Assembly: GCF_015330125.1 (NCBI RefSeq)
Contig: NZ_JADDXR010000002.1
Location: forward strand, 620,001-684,000
Direction: 5' to 3'
Length of the DNA stretch: 64,000 nucleotides
DNA from: Zobellia nedashkovskayae
Lineage (GTDB): Bacteria; Bacteroidota; Bacteroidia; Flavobacteriales; Flavobacteriaceae
Shown here piece after piece: positions 18,223 to 28,289 of this stretch. The translations under genes and the position numbers were made by a program. How positions within the stretch are numbered: position 1 is the first letter of the stretch; each line of letters starts with the position of its first letter. The notes below the pieces were generated by a model, which saw nothing but the letters and a program-made list of their open reading frames with translations, had not been told where the DNA came from and ran no database searches.

Positions 18223-18758
18223 GCTTTTAGTGCATTCATTTTAGACCATAAATCCCAAACGACAACACCTGCACTCACCGAAATATTCAAGGAGTGTTTA
18301 GTACCGTATTGTGGAATCTCTATTACACTATGGCTGGCGTCTACCACTTCTTGGGACACTCCTTTTACCTCATTACCAAAAACTAAGGCGTACTTTTTGG
18401 CCGGGTCTATTTCTAATTCATTAAGCATTATGGCATTTTCCGCTTGCTCAATAGCCAAGATGGTATAACCATCTGCGGTCAACGATTTCACTAAATCAAC
18501 CGTACTTTTTTTATGTTCCCATGTTACGCTTTCAGTAGCACCCAAAGCTGTTTTTCTAATGTCTTTATGCGGTGGTTGCGCAGTAATGCCACAGAGGTAT
18601 ATTTTTTCGATTAAAAAAGCATCGGAAGTTCTAAAAACCGACCCTATATTATTTAAGCTCCGGATATTATCCATTATAATGACAATGGGCGACTTATCAG
18701 CCTCTTTAAAAGCTTCAATATCTAATCGGTTCAGTTCTTCGTTCTTAAGTTTACGCAT
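18219..18758 (-). CDS. TrmH/SpoU-family RNA 2'-O-methyltransferase
   Basis: A 179-residue SPOUT methyltransferase using S-adenosylmethionine to methylate a ribose 2'-OH in RNA. The three SpoU motifs are visible: NIRSLNNIGSVFRTSD (motif 1), LVFGNEVKGVSQ (motif 2) and SLNISVSAGVVVW (motif 3), which form the trefoil-knot SAM site. I choose ATG 18758 (MRKLKNEEL); the in-frame ATG at 18833 would add 25 residues without family resemblance. There is no N-terminal L30-like substrate domain, so it is the short form, and the target (tRNA position 18 or 34, or rRNA) cannot be assigned. Its stop shares the CTAG at 18219-18222 with folK. Confidence 0.85.
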   Translation of the reverse strand: MRKLKNEELNRLDIEAFKEADKSPIVIIMDNIRSLNNIGSVFRTSDAFLIEKIYLCGITAQPPHKDIRKTALGATESVTWEHKKSTVDLVKSLTADGYTILAIEQAENAIMLNELEIDPAKKYALVFGNEVKGVSQEVVDASHSVIEIPQYGTKHSLNISVSAGVVVWDLWSKMNALKA

Positions 18759-18919
18759 GCTATAGTTTCCCTTGGAGGGGTTGTTTTTAATGTTTCTGAT
18801 ATGGTAAAACGCTGAAGATAAACTTATCCTCAAATATCAACAATGGTTTATCTTCCCTTGAAAAAATAGTACTTTCGTTTTACAGACTTTCGTCGTAAAA
18901 TTAAACTATTCTTATCGCT

Positions 18920-21541
18920 TTGGGAAAACCAGAAAAAACAAAAAAGGTAACGCCTTTAATGAAACAGTACAATACCATCAAGACGAAGTATCCTGATGCT
19001 TTATTATTGTTTCGTGTAGGCGATTTTTATGAAACTTTTGGTGAAGATGCCGTAAGAGCTTCAAAAATTTTGGGGATTATACTCACCCACCGTAACAATG
19101 GTGGTGAGCGCACTGAATTGGCGGGTTTTCCTCACCATTCAGTCAACACCTATTTGCCCAAATTGGTGAAAGCTGGGGAGCGGGTTGCTATTTGCGACCA
19201 GTTGGAGGATCCAAAAATGACCAAAACTATCGTGAAACGGGGTGTCACGGAACTGGTTACTCCCGGCGTTGCTATGAACGATGATATTCTAAATGCCAAG
19301 ACCAATAACTTTCTTTGTGCCGTTCACTTTGGAAGAAAACTACTTGGTGTTTCTTTTGTTGATATTTCTACAGGTGAATTTCTCACTTCTGAAGGTACGG
19401 AAGAACAAATTGATAAACTCTTACAAAACTTTGCTCCCAACGAAGTGTTGGTTTCAAAAAAACATAAAAAAGAATTTCTAGATGTTTTCGGGAAACAGTT
19501 CCACACTTTTTATATGGAAGACTGGGTTTTTCAAAACGATTACGCCCTAGAGACCCTTACCAATCATTTTAAAACTAGCACACTAAAAGGCTTTGGTGTT
19601 GACCATCTAGGCCATGGTATTATTGCATCCGGCGTGGTTTTGCATTACCTATCGGAAACACAGCATAGACAGCTACAACACATAAACAGCCTAAAACGTA
19701 TTGCCGAGGAAGAACATATCTGGATGGACCGTTTTACCATTAGAAACTTAGAACTTTACCATTCCAACAACCAAAATGCGGTAACACTTTTAAGTATTAT
19801 AGATAAGACCTTATCTCCTATGGGCGGGCGTATGCTTAAAAGATGGCTGGCACTCCCGTTAAAGAACACTGAAAAAATAAGCCGACGGCACCAGGTAGTT
19901 TCCTATTTGCGAGATCATGATGATTCTCTGTTAAAAATTCAGCAACGTATCAAACAAATGGGCGATTTGGAACGCCTCATTTCTAAAGTTGCTACCGGAA
20001 AAGTGAATCCAAAAGAGATTGTACAGCTCAAAAATTCACTGGAAGCTATTATTCCTATAAAACAACTCACGGCACAAAGTAATGATGAGTCTTTACAACT
20101 GATATCCGACCAACTACATGCATGCGACATGTTACGCAGCAAGATTAAGGAAATGATTAATGAGGAAGCTCCCGTCCATATTCCAAAAGGCAAAACTATT
20201 GCCGATGGTTATTCTGATGAGCTGGACGAACTTCGCGGATTGGCATTTTCAGGTAAAGATTACTTAGATAAAATGTTGACACGCGAAACTGAACGCACCG
20301 GCATTACTTCTCTTAAAATAGCTTCTAACAATGTTTTTGGCTATTACATTGAAGTCCGTAATACACATAAGGACAAAGTGCCCGAAGAGTGGATTCGCAA
20401 GCAAACCTTAGTTAATGCAGAACGCTATATTACAGAGGAACTTAAGGAATACGAAGCCAAAATTTTAGGAGCAGAAGAACGTATACTTAATCTTGAGCAA
20501 CAACTGTTTTCTCAATTGGTGGTTTGGGCACAAGAATATATTGCTCCAGTTCAAAATAACGCTCAACAAATTGCTCAGTTAGATTGTCTTTGTGGTTTTG
20601 CTCAACTTGCCAAAGAGAACAACTATTCAAAACCAAACATTAACGACTCTACCGAAATCAATATTAAAAATGGTAGACACCCCGTTATAGAAAAGCAATT
20701 ACCATTGGGCGAGGCCTATATTGCCAATGATGTAATTCTAAACCGAGACGAGCAACAAATTATAATGATCACCGGTCCTAACATGAGTGGTAAATCCGCT
20801 ATTCTTAGGCAGACGGCACTTATCGTACTTTTGGCTCAAATGGGCTCTTTTGTACCTGCAGAAGCTGCTGAAATAGGTTATGTAGACAAAATCTTTACCC
20901 GTGTTGGCGCGAGTGATAATATTTCTATGGGTGAATCTACTTTTATGGTGGAAATGAATGAGACCGCTTCTATTCTGAACAACCTATCCGAACGTAGTTT
21001 GGTCCTACTAGATGAGATTGGAAGAGGAACAAGCACTTACGATGGTATTTCTATTGCTTGGGCCATTAGTGAGTATCTTCATGAGCATCCTGCAAGAGCC
21101 AAAACACTTTTTGCCACACACTATCATGAGCTTAATGAAATGTGTAATACCTTTGAGCGCATCAAAAATTTTAACGTTTCAGTGAAAGAATTGAAAGACA
21201 ATGTGCTTTTTCTTCGGAAATTGACCGAAGGTGGAAGCGAACATAGTTTTGGTATTCATGTGGCTAAAATGGCGGGAATGCCCTCCCAAGTCATCCATAA
21301 AGCGAATAAAATTCTCAAAAAACTTGAAAAATCGCACTCCAGCGAAGAGCTGACCGATAAATTAAACAGTGCCCAAGATGAGATGCAACTAAGCTTCTTT
21401 AATTTGGATGACCCATTGCTCTTGCAGATAAAAGAAGAAATCACCTATCTCGATATCAACACCTTAACACCCGTTGAAGCTCTTATGAAATTGAATGAAA
21501 TAAAGCGATTATTAACAAAAAACAAGAAGGCAACCTCATAA
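18920..21541 (+). CDS. mutS: DNA mismatch repair protein MutS
   Basis: Mismatch-recognition ATPase. The mismatch-binding F-x-E motif is F36-Y-E38 in [11 protein letters not shown]; the Walker A GPNMSGKS begins at residue 619, with STFMVEMNE and [14 protein letters not shown] (Walker B) following and FATHYHEL near 735. Length 873 residues, normal for MutS1. The start is the TTG at 18920 (MGKPEKTKK), which keeps the basic N-terminal tail usual in flavobacterial MutS; the first in-frame ATG is codon 14 (MKQYNTI) and remains a possible start. No mutL neighbour is seen. It is followed by a tRNA cluster. Confidence 0.96.
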   Translation: MGKPEKTKKVTPLMKQYNTIKTKYPDALLLFRVGDFYETFGEDAVRASKILGIILTHRNNGGERTELAGFPHHSVNTYLPKLVKAGERVAICDQLEDPKMTKTIVKRGVTELVTPGVAMNDDILNAKTNNFLCAVHFGRKLLGVSFVDISTGEFLTSEGTEEQIDKLLQNFAPNEVLVSKKHKKEFLDVFGKQFHTFYMEDWVFQNDYALETLTNHFKTSTLKGFGVDHLGHGIIASGVVLHYLSETQHRQLQHINSLKRIAEEEHIWMDRFTIRNLELYHSNNQNAVTLLSIIDKTLSPMGGRMLKRWLALPLKNTEKISRRHQVVSYLRDHDDSLLKIQQRIKQMGDLERLISKVATGKVNPKEIVQLKNSLEAIIPIKQLTAQSNDESLQLISDQLHACDMLRSKIKEMINEEAPVHIPKGKTIADGYSDELDELRGLAFSGKDYLDKMLTRETERTGITSLKIASNNVFGYYIEVRNTHKDKVPEEWIRKQTLVNAERYITEELKEYEAKILGAEERILNLEQQLFSQLVVWAQEYIAPVQNNAQQIAQLDCLCGFAQLAKENNYSKPNINDSTEINIKNGRHPVIEKQLPLGEAYIANDVILNRDEQQIIMITGPNMSGKSAILRQTALIVLLAQMGSFVPAEAAEIGYVDKIFTRVGASDNISMGESTFMVEMNETASILNNLSERSLVLLDEIGRGTSTYDGISIAWAISEYLHEHPARAKTLFATHYHELNEMCNTFERIKNFNVSVKELKDNVLFLRKLTEGGSEHSFGIHVAKMAGMPSQVIHKANKILKKLEKSHSSEELTDKLNSAQDEMQLSFFNLDDPLLLQIKEEITYLDINTLTPVEALMKLNEIKRLLTKNKKATS

Positions 21542-21597
21542 TTTTTGGACAACAAAAAGTGCTGTTTTTTTATTTTTAAGATTTCATATAAATATTC

Positions 21598-21627
21598 TTT
21601 GAGTTTTAGAGAATTGTATTAAATTTG
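21598..21627 (+). promoter_or_regulatory. Promoter of the tRNA-Gly/tRNA-Leu cluster
   Basis: TTTG at 21598-21601 and TAAATTTG at 21620-21627, separated by 18 nt, match both elements of the Bacteroidota promoter. It lies about 47 nt upstream of tRNA-Gly, the expected place for a stable-RNA promoter. Confidence 0.85.
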
Positions 21628-21674
21628 CATCCGCATCTGTGAAAGATGTCACGTTCATTACCTTATTACAATAC

Positions 21675-21747
21675 GCGAAAATAGCTCAGCTGGTAGAGCG
21701 CCACCTTGCCAAGGTGGAGGTCGCGGGTTCGAATCCCGTTTTTCGCT
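21675..21747 (+). tRNA. tRNA-Gly (anticodon GCC)
   Basis: A 73-nt cloverleaf: acceptor arm gcgaaaa paired with ttttcgc, D-loop agctcagctggtagagc, anticodon stem ccacc/ggtgg around loop ttGCCaa with the anticodon at 21708-21710, T-arm gcggg-ttcgaat-cccgt (with one wobble). Discriminator base T; the 3' CCA is not encoded. Confidence 0.95.
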
Positions 21748-21775
21748 CAAAGAGCACTTTTACGCTCAACATATT

Positions 21776-21799
21776 AACGCTGCATGACGGCGTTTTTTT
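21776..21799 (+). terminator. Possible weak terminator between the tRNA genes
   Basis: A 5-bp repeat aacgc (21776-21780) and gcgtt (21790-21794) with a 9-nt loop runs into seven T. It is short, so partial read-through into tRNA-Leu is likely; it could equally be a processing signal or chance. Confidence 0.4.
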
Positions 21800-21821
21800 G
21801 TTAAAGACTTTACCAATAGCG

Positions 21822-21905
21822 GCTCGAGTGGTGGAATTGGTAGACACGTTGGACTTAAAATCCAATGGACATTAGTCCGTACGGGTTCAAGTCCCGTCTC
21901 GAGTA
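21822..21905 (+). tRNA. tRNA-Leu (anticodon TAA)
   Basis: An 84-nt class II tRNA with a long variable arm. Acceptor gctcgag pairs with ctcgagt (G-T wobble at 1:72); anticodon stem ttgga/tccaa holds loop ctTAAaa with the anticodon at 21856-21858; T-arm acggg-ttcaagt-cccgt; discriminator A. CCA is not encoded. Confidence 0.94.
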
Positions 21906-21911
21906 CTTTAG

Positions 21912-21946
21912 ACCCTTGTTAATCTTACGATTTTCAAGGGTTTTTT
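21912..21946 (+). terminator. Terminator of the tRNA cluster
   Basis: A 7-bp repeat acccttg (21912-21918) and caagggt (21935-21941) followed by six T, starting 7 nt after tRNA-Leu. Confidence 0.75.
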
Positions 21947-22073
21947 GGTTTTAAGCCTCAAATGAACATTCATTTTATCTTCCCATGTACTAACTATAGA
22001 AAAACACCTATAATCCTATTCAATTTCTTAAATTGCTTTTCCGGACCGACAATGTCAATTTAAACATTTAAGC

Positions 22074-23411
22074 ATGCTAACAGCCAAAATAGCAATGAGA
22101 TTACCAAGAAGATTTTTTTTGTTACTAGCAATCAGTATTGCAATTTGGAGTTGTACCGATAAACCTTCAGAACAAGAAATCAAAAAACAAAATAAAGACA
22201 CAGGCTGGGAGCAACTAATAACAGAAGCAAACACCATAGGCAAGCCCGAATGGAGACCTATGTTACAATATGTAGCCGAATTACATAAAAAAAGTACACA
22301 CGAAGCTGTATGGCCCTTTGAACACGAATGGGAAGAAATTGGACCAGGATATATTTACGGACCTGCATTTGGGCATTGGGATATTGTTAACCAAGCCATT
22401 GATGTGGTCAACTCTCATCCAGAACATGCTATTAAACAAATGTTCAACAATATTAAAAACCAAGAAGCAGACGGTTTAATTCCTGGGTCGATTTGGATGC
22501 CAAATGCAGAATCGGACAGTGTAACTTGGGATAAAAAGATAGGACACCCTCCATTCTGGCCATTTGCAGTAGAAGATTACAGGAAAGTTACAGGAAACGA
22601 TTCCATAATAAATCATTTTTACTCCCCATTAATTAGACAAATCACTTGGTTTGAAAATAATCGAAAAGCAGAAGGAGAAGGCTTCTTTTACAATGACATT
22701 CTACTTAAGGAGTGGGAAAGCGGAATAGACGAAGGAATACGGTTTGACGATACAAAAGATGGAAAATTCGCATGTATCGATGCCACCTGCCATGTTTATT
22801 TTATGTACCAGATGGCAAGCAAATGGTCTAAAGAACTAAATCTGGACAACACCTACTTTGAAAAGCGTTCAGAGAATTTAAAGAAATTTATTCAAACCGA
22901 ATTATATTCAGAAGAAGAAGGTTTGTTTTTTGATTCTTGGGCAATGAAAGACCCTTCACTTAGAAGTTTAGCTTTTGAGACGTTGTTTCCTATTGTATTT
23001 GGGGTAGCAACTCAAGAACAAGCAGATAGATTAATAGATGATTACCTTTTAGATAGTTCCTATTTTAACACGGCGCACCCAGTTGCAACAGTTGGCAAAC
23101 GCGACCCTAAATTTGAATTAAGAATGTGGCGCGGACCATCTTGGAACAGCATGACCTATTGGATTGCCCGTGGCTGTACCCAATATGGAAGAGAAGATGC
23201 AACAAAGATACTTATGGAAAAAGCATTGGACCAAAGTTCAGTACAATTTGAAAAGACTGGAACCATATGGGAATTCTATCATCCTTTGGGAGGAAGCCCT
23301 AAAGATGTTTTGCGAAAACCACAAACAGAGAAAAACGAACCCTGTAAAGATTATTTAGGTCATAATCCTTTAATTGAAATGACTAGACTATATGATAGCG
23401 TAAAAAAGTAA
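22074..23411 (+). CDS. Lipoprotein glycoside hydrolase, trehalase/GH63-like (MGH1 type)
   Basis: A 445-residue protein with an N-terminal hydrophobic segment ending in IWSC, so Cys27 is a probable lipid-anchor site and the enzyme would face the periplasm or outside. The body reads as an (alpha/alpha)6 barrel of the trehalase/GH63/mannosylglycerate-hydrolase type: PFEHEW and GHWDIVNQAID near 81-110, the catalytic-acid region WESGID (214-219, Asp219), MWRGPSWNSMTYW, and TIWEFYHPLGG near the C-terminus. The exact sugar substrate cannot be told. ATG at 22095 (MRLPRRFF) is an alternative start that would give a more compact signal peptide. It is alone, just after the tRNA cluster, with no susCD or other carbohydrate genes beside it. 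Confidence 0.75.
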   Translation: MLTAKIAMRLPRRFFLLLAISIAIWSCTDKPSEQEIKKQNKDTGWEQLITEANTIGKPEWRPMLQYVAELHKKSTHEAVWPFEHEWEEIGPGYIYGPAFGHWDIVNQAIDVVNSHPEHAIKQMFNNIKNQEADGLIPGSIWMPNAESDSVTWDKKIGHPPFWPFAVEDYRKVTGNDSIINHFYSPLIRQITWFENNRKAEGEGFFYNDILLKEWESGIDEGIRFDDTKDGKFACIDATCHVYFMYQMASKWSKELNLDNTYFEKRSENLKKFIQTELYSEEEGLFFDSWAMKDPSLRSLAFETLFPIVFGVATQEQADRLIDDYLLDSSYFNTAHPVATVGKRDPKFELRMWRGPSWNSMTYWIARGCTQYGREDATKILMEKALDQSSVQFEKTGTIWEFYHPLGGSPKDVLRKPQTEKNEPCKDYLGHNPLIEMTRLYDSVKK

Positions 23412-23888
23412 ACTTGTAATTTATCCAATTAATCAAGCGTTAGAAAGTCTAAGAGTAAAGCATCATATTGTTAGCTATAATCCTCCTCGAAAAAAACTTT
23501 TAGCAACTTCTTCATCGTGGTCGAAATTTGTACGGGAAAACCATATTCGACCTGATAATAATGAAATAGCAACCCCAAAAGACTACAATAACAAAACCTT
23601 AACACCCTATACTTGCGATAGCAATTGATTATGATATGTTACTTGCTAAACAATTTTTATGAAGCTATTATATATTAAGAGAAAAACAACAACAGAGAAA
23701 CATTACAGCATAAATATGGGACCGTTAACTACCAAGGTAACTTCTATAAAGCGTTACTTTATAGGGCTACCCATTAATACCGTTCAGAAGTACAGGAAGA
23801 CCTATTACGGAAAAATAAAGAACTATGAGGATTGCCAACTGTTTATCTAAACTATAATACAAGACCTATCTTTGCAATTTATAAGTAA
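23404..23888 (+). pseudogene. Likely eroded coding sequence, identity unknown
   Basis: No intact gene is convincing here. A 74-codon open stretch (23404-23628) without a start codon reads protein-like, for example VIYPINQALESLRVKHH and IRPDNNEIATPKDY. Further on, the frame through 23706-23888 reads YGTVNYQGNFYKALLYRATH and LPTVYLNYNTRPIFAIYK but is broken by TAA at 23775 and TGA at 23826. An intact 63-codon frame at 23659-23850 is Lys/Thr-rich and unlike a real protein. I read this as the remains of one or two genes; it could also be chance in AT-rich DNA. The proC promoter lies in its end. Confidence 0.4.
23842..23874 (+). promoter_or_regulatory. Promoter of proC
   Basis: TATCTTTG at 23867-23874 fits the -7 box and TTTA at 23842-23845 is a near match to the -33 TTTG with 21 nt between. 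The proC ATG follows 31 nt later. Confidence 0.6.
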
Positions 23889-23905
23889 CCTTTTAAAATA
23901 AATTC

Positions 23906-24721
23906 ATGAAAGTATTAGTAATCGGTGCCGGAAATATGGGCTTAACCTATGCAGAAGGCATGTCTAAATCCAAACTACTCAAGAAAAAAAATATTATGGT
24001 TTTAGACAGTTCCGAAGAGAAACTGAAAGAACTGAATGAAATAGCACACTTTGATACATTTGAAAAATTAGAGGAATGTGTTCCACAAGCAGATATTATT
24101 TTTATTGCGGTAAAACCCTACCATTCTGCTAAGTTGTTCGAAACCATTAAACCACTAATTAATTCTGAACAAATAATAATTTCCATTATGGCAGGTATCA
24201 CCATAGATACCATAAAAGAACAAACAGGTTTGAGCAAGATTGTTCGTGCTATGCCTAATCTACCTGCAAAAGTTGGCAAAGGTCTTACTTCTTACACAGC
24301 ATCCAATGAGATTTCAAGAATTGAACTGTTGACTGTAGAGAATCTTTTAGATACCACTGGAAAATCTATTAGAGTGCTTGATGAGAACTTTATAGACGCC
24401 TCTACAGGCATTTCTGGTAGCGGCCCTGCCTATGTATTCTATTTTATGCAGAGTATGATGGAGGCCGCTTTACAAATGGGGTTTTCTAAAAAGGTATCCA
24501 GTGTTTTGGTAAGCGAAACCTTTACAGGAGCTATTGAGCTGTTCAATCAGAATAATTTGAGCCCTAACTCTTGGATGGACCGTGTAGCTAGCAAGGGTGG
24601 CACAACACAAGCTGCATTAGATTCTATGGACGACAACAATGTAAGCGAACTGATTAAAGAAGCTGCTTTCGCTGCCTTTGACCGTGCTGTTGAATTGGGT
24701 AAGGAAGAGCAGCCTCACTAA
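23906..24721 (+). CDS. proC: Pyrroline-5-carboxylate reductase
   Basis: Catalyses the last step of proline synthesis, NAD(P)H-dependent reduction of 1-pyrroline-5-carboxylate. A Rossmann motif VIGAGNMG sits at residues 4-11; IAVKPYH, the SIMAG segment, VRAMPNLPA and the C-terminal substrate loop GISGSGPAYV with SKGGTTQAALD are all present. Length 271, as usual. It appears monocistronic with its own promoter; proA and proB are not in the window. Confidence 0.95.
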   Translation: MKVLVIGAGNMGLTYAEGMSKSKLLKKKNIMVLDSSEEKLKELNEIAHFDTFEKLEECVPQADIIFIAVKPYHSAKLFETIKPLINSEQIIISIMAGITIDTIKEQTGLSKIVRAMPNLPAKVGKGLTSYTASNEISRIELLTVENLLDTTGKSIRVLDENFIDASTGISGSGPAYVFYFMQSMMEAALQMGFSKKVSSVLVSETFTGAIELFNQNNLSPNSWMDRVASKGGTTQAALDSMDDNNVSELIKEAAFAAFDRAVELGKEEQPH

Positions 24722-24933
24722 AAAGCATATGCAAACACAAAGCTACTAAGCTTACGGTACAGTTTAATGAATAACCTAACCCTGCTAAAATGCCGTGATA
24801 CCAGAAATCTCTTACATTTTATCGAAAAAATCAGTGTGTTTTAGACTTTATACCGTTCTTGTTTGTATACCAAAGCAAAAAATTAACCACGAAAAGCACC
24901 CAGAAATGGTACTTTGACCTTAATTGAAGCAAT

Positions 24934-25212
24934 ATGGCCTCGAACTTTACACAAAAATCAAAAACCACCAATACTACGGATAAACTAGTGGAGAAACTTT
25001 ACTTATTGAAACAGAAGTTTCAATCTTCTTATTATGGTAACTCAGATGGAAGAAAATATGAGAAAGCTCGCAATTTTAATATTAGACTAAGTAACATCTT
25101 ATTTGAAGCTAATCAAATGGCTGCTAAATTGGAGTTAGTTCCAAACAACAGTCATCTTTCCATAAGTTCAGAAATTCAAAAGTTAGAAAAAGAGTTAAAC
25201 GAGCTTATCTAA
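24934..25212 (+). CDS. Hypothetical protein, 92 residues
   Basis: I do not recognise this protein. It is a small, soluble, mostly helical protein: a Ser/Thr-rich N-terminus, a helix around KLVEKLYLLKQKF (18-31), a YYGNSDGRKYEKARNFN segment and a C-terminal amphipathic helix IQKLEKELNELI. There is no signal peptide or cysteine. The start at 24934 follows a sequence GTACTTTG at 24911-24918 that resembles a degenerate -7 box. It lies alone between proC and the SanA-like gene; it is more likely real than not, judging by its regular helix periodicity. Confidence 0.5.
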   Translation: MASNFTQKSKTTNTTDKLVEKLYLLKQKFQSSYYGNSDGRKYEKARNFNIRLSNILFEANQMAAKLELVPNNSHLSISSEIQKLEKELNELI

Positions 25213-25268
25213 TAGAAGATTCACATAGACTTTCTTTTACCTATATTTATAGCTTACTAAAAAATCAT

Positions 25269-25904
25269 ATGAGAAAAAGGTACTATAAAATTGGTGGAGT
25301 CCTTGTGCTTGTCCTTTTTCTTTTTATTTTATTGTGTGATTTCATCATAAGCTCATCTGCGAAAGGGAAAACCTTTTCTAATCCAAATGAAATCCCTAAA
25401 AATAGAGTGGGCTTGGTACTAGGAACTTCAAAAAAATTGATCGGGGGACTTCCAAATCCTTACTACACTTATCGCATAAATGCCACCATAGAACTTTACA
25501 AAGCTAAAAAAATAGACTTTGTATTGGTTAGTGGTGACAACGGCACTCGTTATTATAATGAACCCAATACTTTCAAAAAAGACTTAATAGCCAAAGGTAT
25601 TCCATCTGAAAAAATCTTTTTAGATTTTGCAGGTTTCAGAACCTTAGACTCCATGGTGAGAGCCAAAGAGGTTTTTGGACTAAATAATGTTACCGTAATC
25701 TCACAGGAATTTCACAACCAAAGAGCTATCTATTTGGCTGAAAAAAAAGGCTTAAATGCTATTGGTTATAATGCAAAGAGCATAATTGGCACACAAGGCC
25801 TTAAAGTTCACTTACGTGAATATTTAGCAAGAGTCAAAGTTTTCATTGACTTGGCCCTCAACATCCAACCTAAGTTTTTTGGTGAAGAGGTTGAAATAAA
25901 ATAA
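25269..25904 (+). CDS. SanA/YdcF-type DUF218 membrane protein
   Basis: A 211-residue protein with one N-terminal membrane helix (residues 7-27) and a DUF218 domain outside. Conserved elements are RVGLVLGTSK, LVSGDN near residue 97, SMVRAKEVFG and SQEFHNQRAIYLA. The E. coli relative SanA affects outer-membrane permeability to vancomycin at high temperature, and ElyC affects lipid-carrier metabolism, so an envelope role is likely. No operon partner is evident. Confidence 0.85.
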   Translation: MRKRYYKIGGVLVLVLFLFILLCDFIISSSAKGKTFSNPNEIPKNRVGLVLGTSKKLIGGLPNPYYTYRINATIELYKAKKIDFVLVSGDNGTRYYNEPNTFKKDLIAKGIPSEKIFLDFAGFRTLDSMVRAKEVFGLNNVTVISQEFHNQRAIYLAEKKGLNAIGYNAKSIIGTQGLKVHLREYLARVKVFIDLALNIQPKFFGEEVEIK

Positions 25905-26342
25905 CATCTCTTTTCCATTTAAAAGACTTATTCTGGCGGCCGTAATCTGTCTTACCTGTCAAAACTAAAGCTCATTTTAAAAATACTAGTTCGGATGTAT
26001 TCCTCAACTCTTTTCATGACAGCTATTGACATGATGCACAATACCTAAATGACTTCATAAAAAGATTCTAATAAAGTTAGCATATTCCTGTTGTTTTCAG
26101 AGTAAACTTTATTGTGCTGAATTTCTTTAATCCTAATATAGAGAAATTGTTAGTGACAACTGCTTCTTTAGTAATCCAGTATTAGGGTATAAAAATTTAA
26201 AAAAGAGAACAACCAAAGAAATACCGGGTATAGAAAAGCCCAAGAATCATTTTAAGCAATGATTCTTGGGCATATTATTTAAATCTCTATTTTCTATTTA
26301 TCGGTATTAATTTTTGAATAAAAATTTTAATAAACACTTAAC
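25905..26342. other. Gene-free gap of 438 bases
   Basis: All frames are interrupted and no RNA-like structure was found except the terminator hairpin at 26238-26271. The region is AT-rich with no repeats that I can see. Short protein-like runs occur but are too broken to call a pseudogene. Confidence 0.6.
26238..26271 (-). terminator. Terminator of the T9SS surface operon
   Basis: A perfect 14-bp inverted repeat, gcccaagaatcatt (26238-26251) and aatgattcttgggc (26258-26271), with a 6-nt loop; on the minus strand it is followed by CTTTTC. It lies about 72 nt after the end of the PorE-like gene. The T-tract is short but the stem is strong. Confidence 0.7.
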
Positions 26343-28280
26343 TTATTGACTAATAGCGTCATAATTATCAATGACAAAAAGTGTTCTAAGATTCTGCTTA
26401 TGAAGAAAATCTAGGCAATACACACCATTCGTACAGTTATTGATAATTTTTTCTTCTCCGTAACCTACGGCCTTGGTTATGTTCTCACTTGAAACACCGT
26501 TTGCCAATAGATAAGCTTTAATAGCCTCTGAGCGTTTCTCGGATATCCGTTTGTTAGAACTACTCCCGCCCTTACTATCCGTATGGGTCTCAATTGAAAT
26601 CCTAAGCTTAGGGAATTTCTTAATAGCATCTACAACCTTATCCAACTCTGAAGTCATTGCTATATTAACATTACTCTTACCTGTTTCAAAGAAGAAATTA
26701 TTTACGTTCAATACCTTTTTCCCTTCCTTCTCTTTGACAATATCACTTAAGGAAGCTAGTTGCACCTGTAAGGGTGCTTTCTGCAACTCCTCCAATTCCT
26801 TAGGATTATATGTTTCTCTAAAAGTTGAATAACCATCTTTGATTATTTCCATTGAAACTATATCCGTATAGGGTATTTCTACTTGATAGCTACCGTCTCC
26901 TTTAGTTACCATTTCGACAAGAACACTACCACTATTATCTAGAACTCGTACTTCTGCATCAGCAATTGCCTCATCATACGGAGGTTTCACAACCTTTCCT
27001 TTAAAAATAAGCGTACGCGGACCCGGTTTGGCCGCTACTTTAAAACCATAGATATCATCATTACCCTTGCCACCTGGTCTATTGGATGAAAAATAACCCA
27101 TTAATTCATGACCCTCACCAGGTCGTATGATAAAACCGAATTCATCATATTTTGAATTTATTCCCTCACCAAGATTTACAGGAATACTAAAAGTATTATC
27201 AGGTTGTATATTACTACGATATACATCCATTCCTCCAACACCATAAAAAACATCTGATGAAAAGAAGAGGCTATTATCGTAAATATAAGGCGCTATCTCA
27301 TTACCTGGCGTATTTATTCTTGGACCCATATTTATAGGCTCTGACATTACCTGACCATTATTGGTCACTACATAGTACAGGTCAGTTCCACCATAACTAT
27401 CATCAAAATTAGCGGCAAAATATAATCGCTCATTTTCTTCATCATAGAACGGATAATAAAAAGACGTACTCAAATCCTTCAGTAAAAACCTAAAGAGCCC
27501 GCCCTCATAAGCCATACCAATAGCCAATGCGTTCTTTCCTTTTTCATCAAAAGCCAGGTTTTTACCTTTGGCATTAGAAAGCACATAGTATGTACCTCCA
27601 GTTGTACTGGAATAGAAAGGTGTGGATTTATGAAAAGGAGAGTCAGGCACACCTTTATAAACGTTTACAGAACCTATGTTGCCCCCTTTTTCTATATCAG
27701 CTTCGTAAATATCCAAATACGATTCCCCAGAAGGACCATAAATACGTTTTGATTTGCTCTTTCGCCCACTACTGAATAACAATTTATCATCATGAAACGC
27801 AGGAGAAAAGTCCGAAAACTCGCTATTACCAGTTAAGGTGAAAATAAAAAATCCAGCGGCCTCCGTTTCTTTCTTATCGAACAAAAGGTAGTTAAATTCA
27901 GCATTTTCCACCAATTCACTTTCAAGTGAATTACTCTTAGATTTCAAAAATGCCTTAACTCTATCTTGCTCGGAAATTTTAGCCAAACTTTGTAACATCT
28001 TATTAAAACGATGCGCAGACATTATAGTATCGTTCTTATTAATATCAAGATATAATTTTGAGGCTTTATTGTACTCTCCCGTTTTAAAGTAAGAATCCGC
28101 TAAGTTCAAAAGCTGATTATTAGTAATGAACTTACCCTGTTGCATTTGTTTGTTATACTCAATAATAGCATCATCGTAGGCATAACTATAAAAATAATTA
28201 TCGGCCTTAGATGTCACCTCTTGCCCGTAAGAAAATCCTATGGCCAACGTAAAAAATAATATGAAGATTCTGAATTTCAT
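26343..28280 (-). CDS. PorE-like OmpA protein with TPR, PD40 and carboxypeptidase-regulatory domains
   Basis: A 645-residue protein with a signal peptide (FFTLAIGFSYGQ). Domain order is: TPR-like repeats (about 20-110), PD40/WD40-like beta-propeller repeats (about 130-390, with FSSGRKSKS, FSSDVFYGVGGMD and FSSNRPGGKGNDDIYGF), a carboxypeptidase-regulatory-like domain (about 400-490) and an OmpA peptidoglycan-binding domain (about 510-640, HTDSKGGSS, ISEKRSEA). This architecture is that of PorE, a T9SS component bound to peptidoglycan. It is the third gene of an operon, 9 nt after porP, and probably anchors the adhesin-specific PorP to the cell wall. It may be a paralogue of the main PorE. Confidence 0.85.
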   Translation of the reverse strand: MKFRIFILFFTLAIGFSYGQEVTSKADNYFYSYAYDDAIIEYNKQMQQGKFITNNQLLNLADSYFKTGEYNKASKLYLDINKNDTIMSAHRFNKMLQSLAKISEQDRVKAFLKSKSNSLESELVENAEFNYLLFDKKETEAAGFFIFTLTGNSEFSDFSPAFHDDKLLFSSGRKSKSKRIYGPSGESYLDIYEADIEKGGNIGSVNVYKGVPDSPFHKSTPFYSSTTGGTYYVLSNAKGKNLAFDEKGKNALAIGMAYEGGLFRFLLKDLSTSFYYPFYDEENERLYFAANFDDSYGGTDLYYVVTNNGQVMSEPINMGPRINTPGNEIAPYIYDNSLFFSSDVFYGVGGMDVYRSNIQPDNTFSIPVNLGEGINSKYDEFGFIIRPGEGHELMGYFSSNRPGGKGNDDIYGFKVAAKPGPRTLIFKGKVVKPPYDEAIADAEVRVLDNSGSVLVEMVTKGDGSYQVEIPYTDIVSMEIIKDGYSTFRETYNPKELEELQKAPLQVQLASLSDIVKEKEGKKVLNVNNFFFETGKSNVNIAMTSELDKVVDAIKKFPKLRISIETHTDSKGGSSSNKRISEKRSEAIKAYLLANGVSSENITKAVGYGEEKIINNCTNGVYCLDFLHKQNLRTLFVIDNYDAISQ

Positions 28281-28289
28281 AGTCTAATA

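Noticed and set aside
21639..21875. A 78-codon open frame across the tRNA genes.
   Set aside because: It is only the translation of the tRNA-Gly and tRNA-Leu genes and their spacer.
21822..26342. A possible integrated element using the tRNA-Leu gene as attachment site.
   Set aside because: I found no repeat of the tRNA 3' end downstream and no integrase; proC and the SanA-like gene look native.
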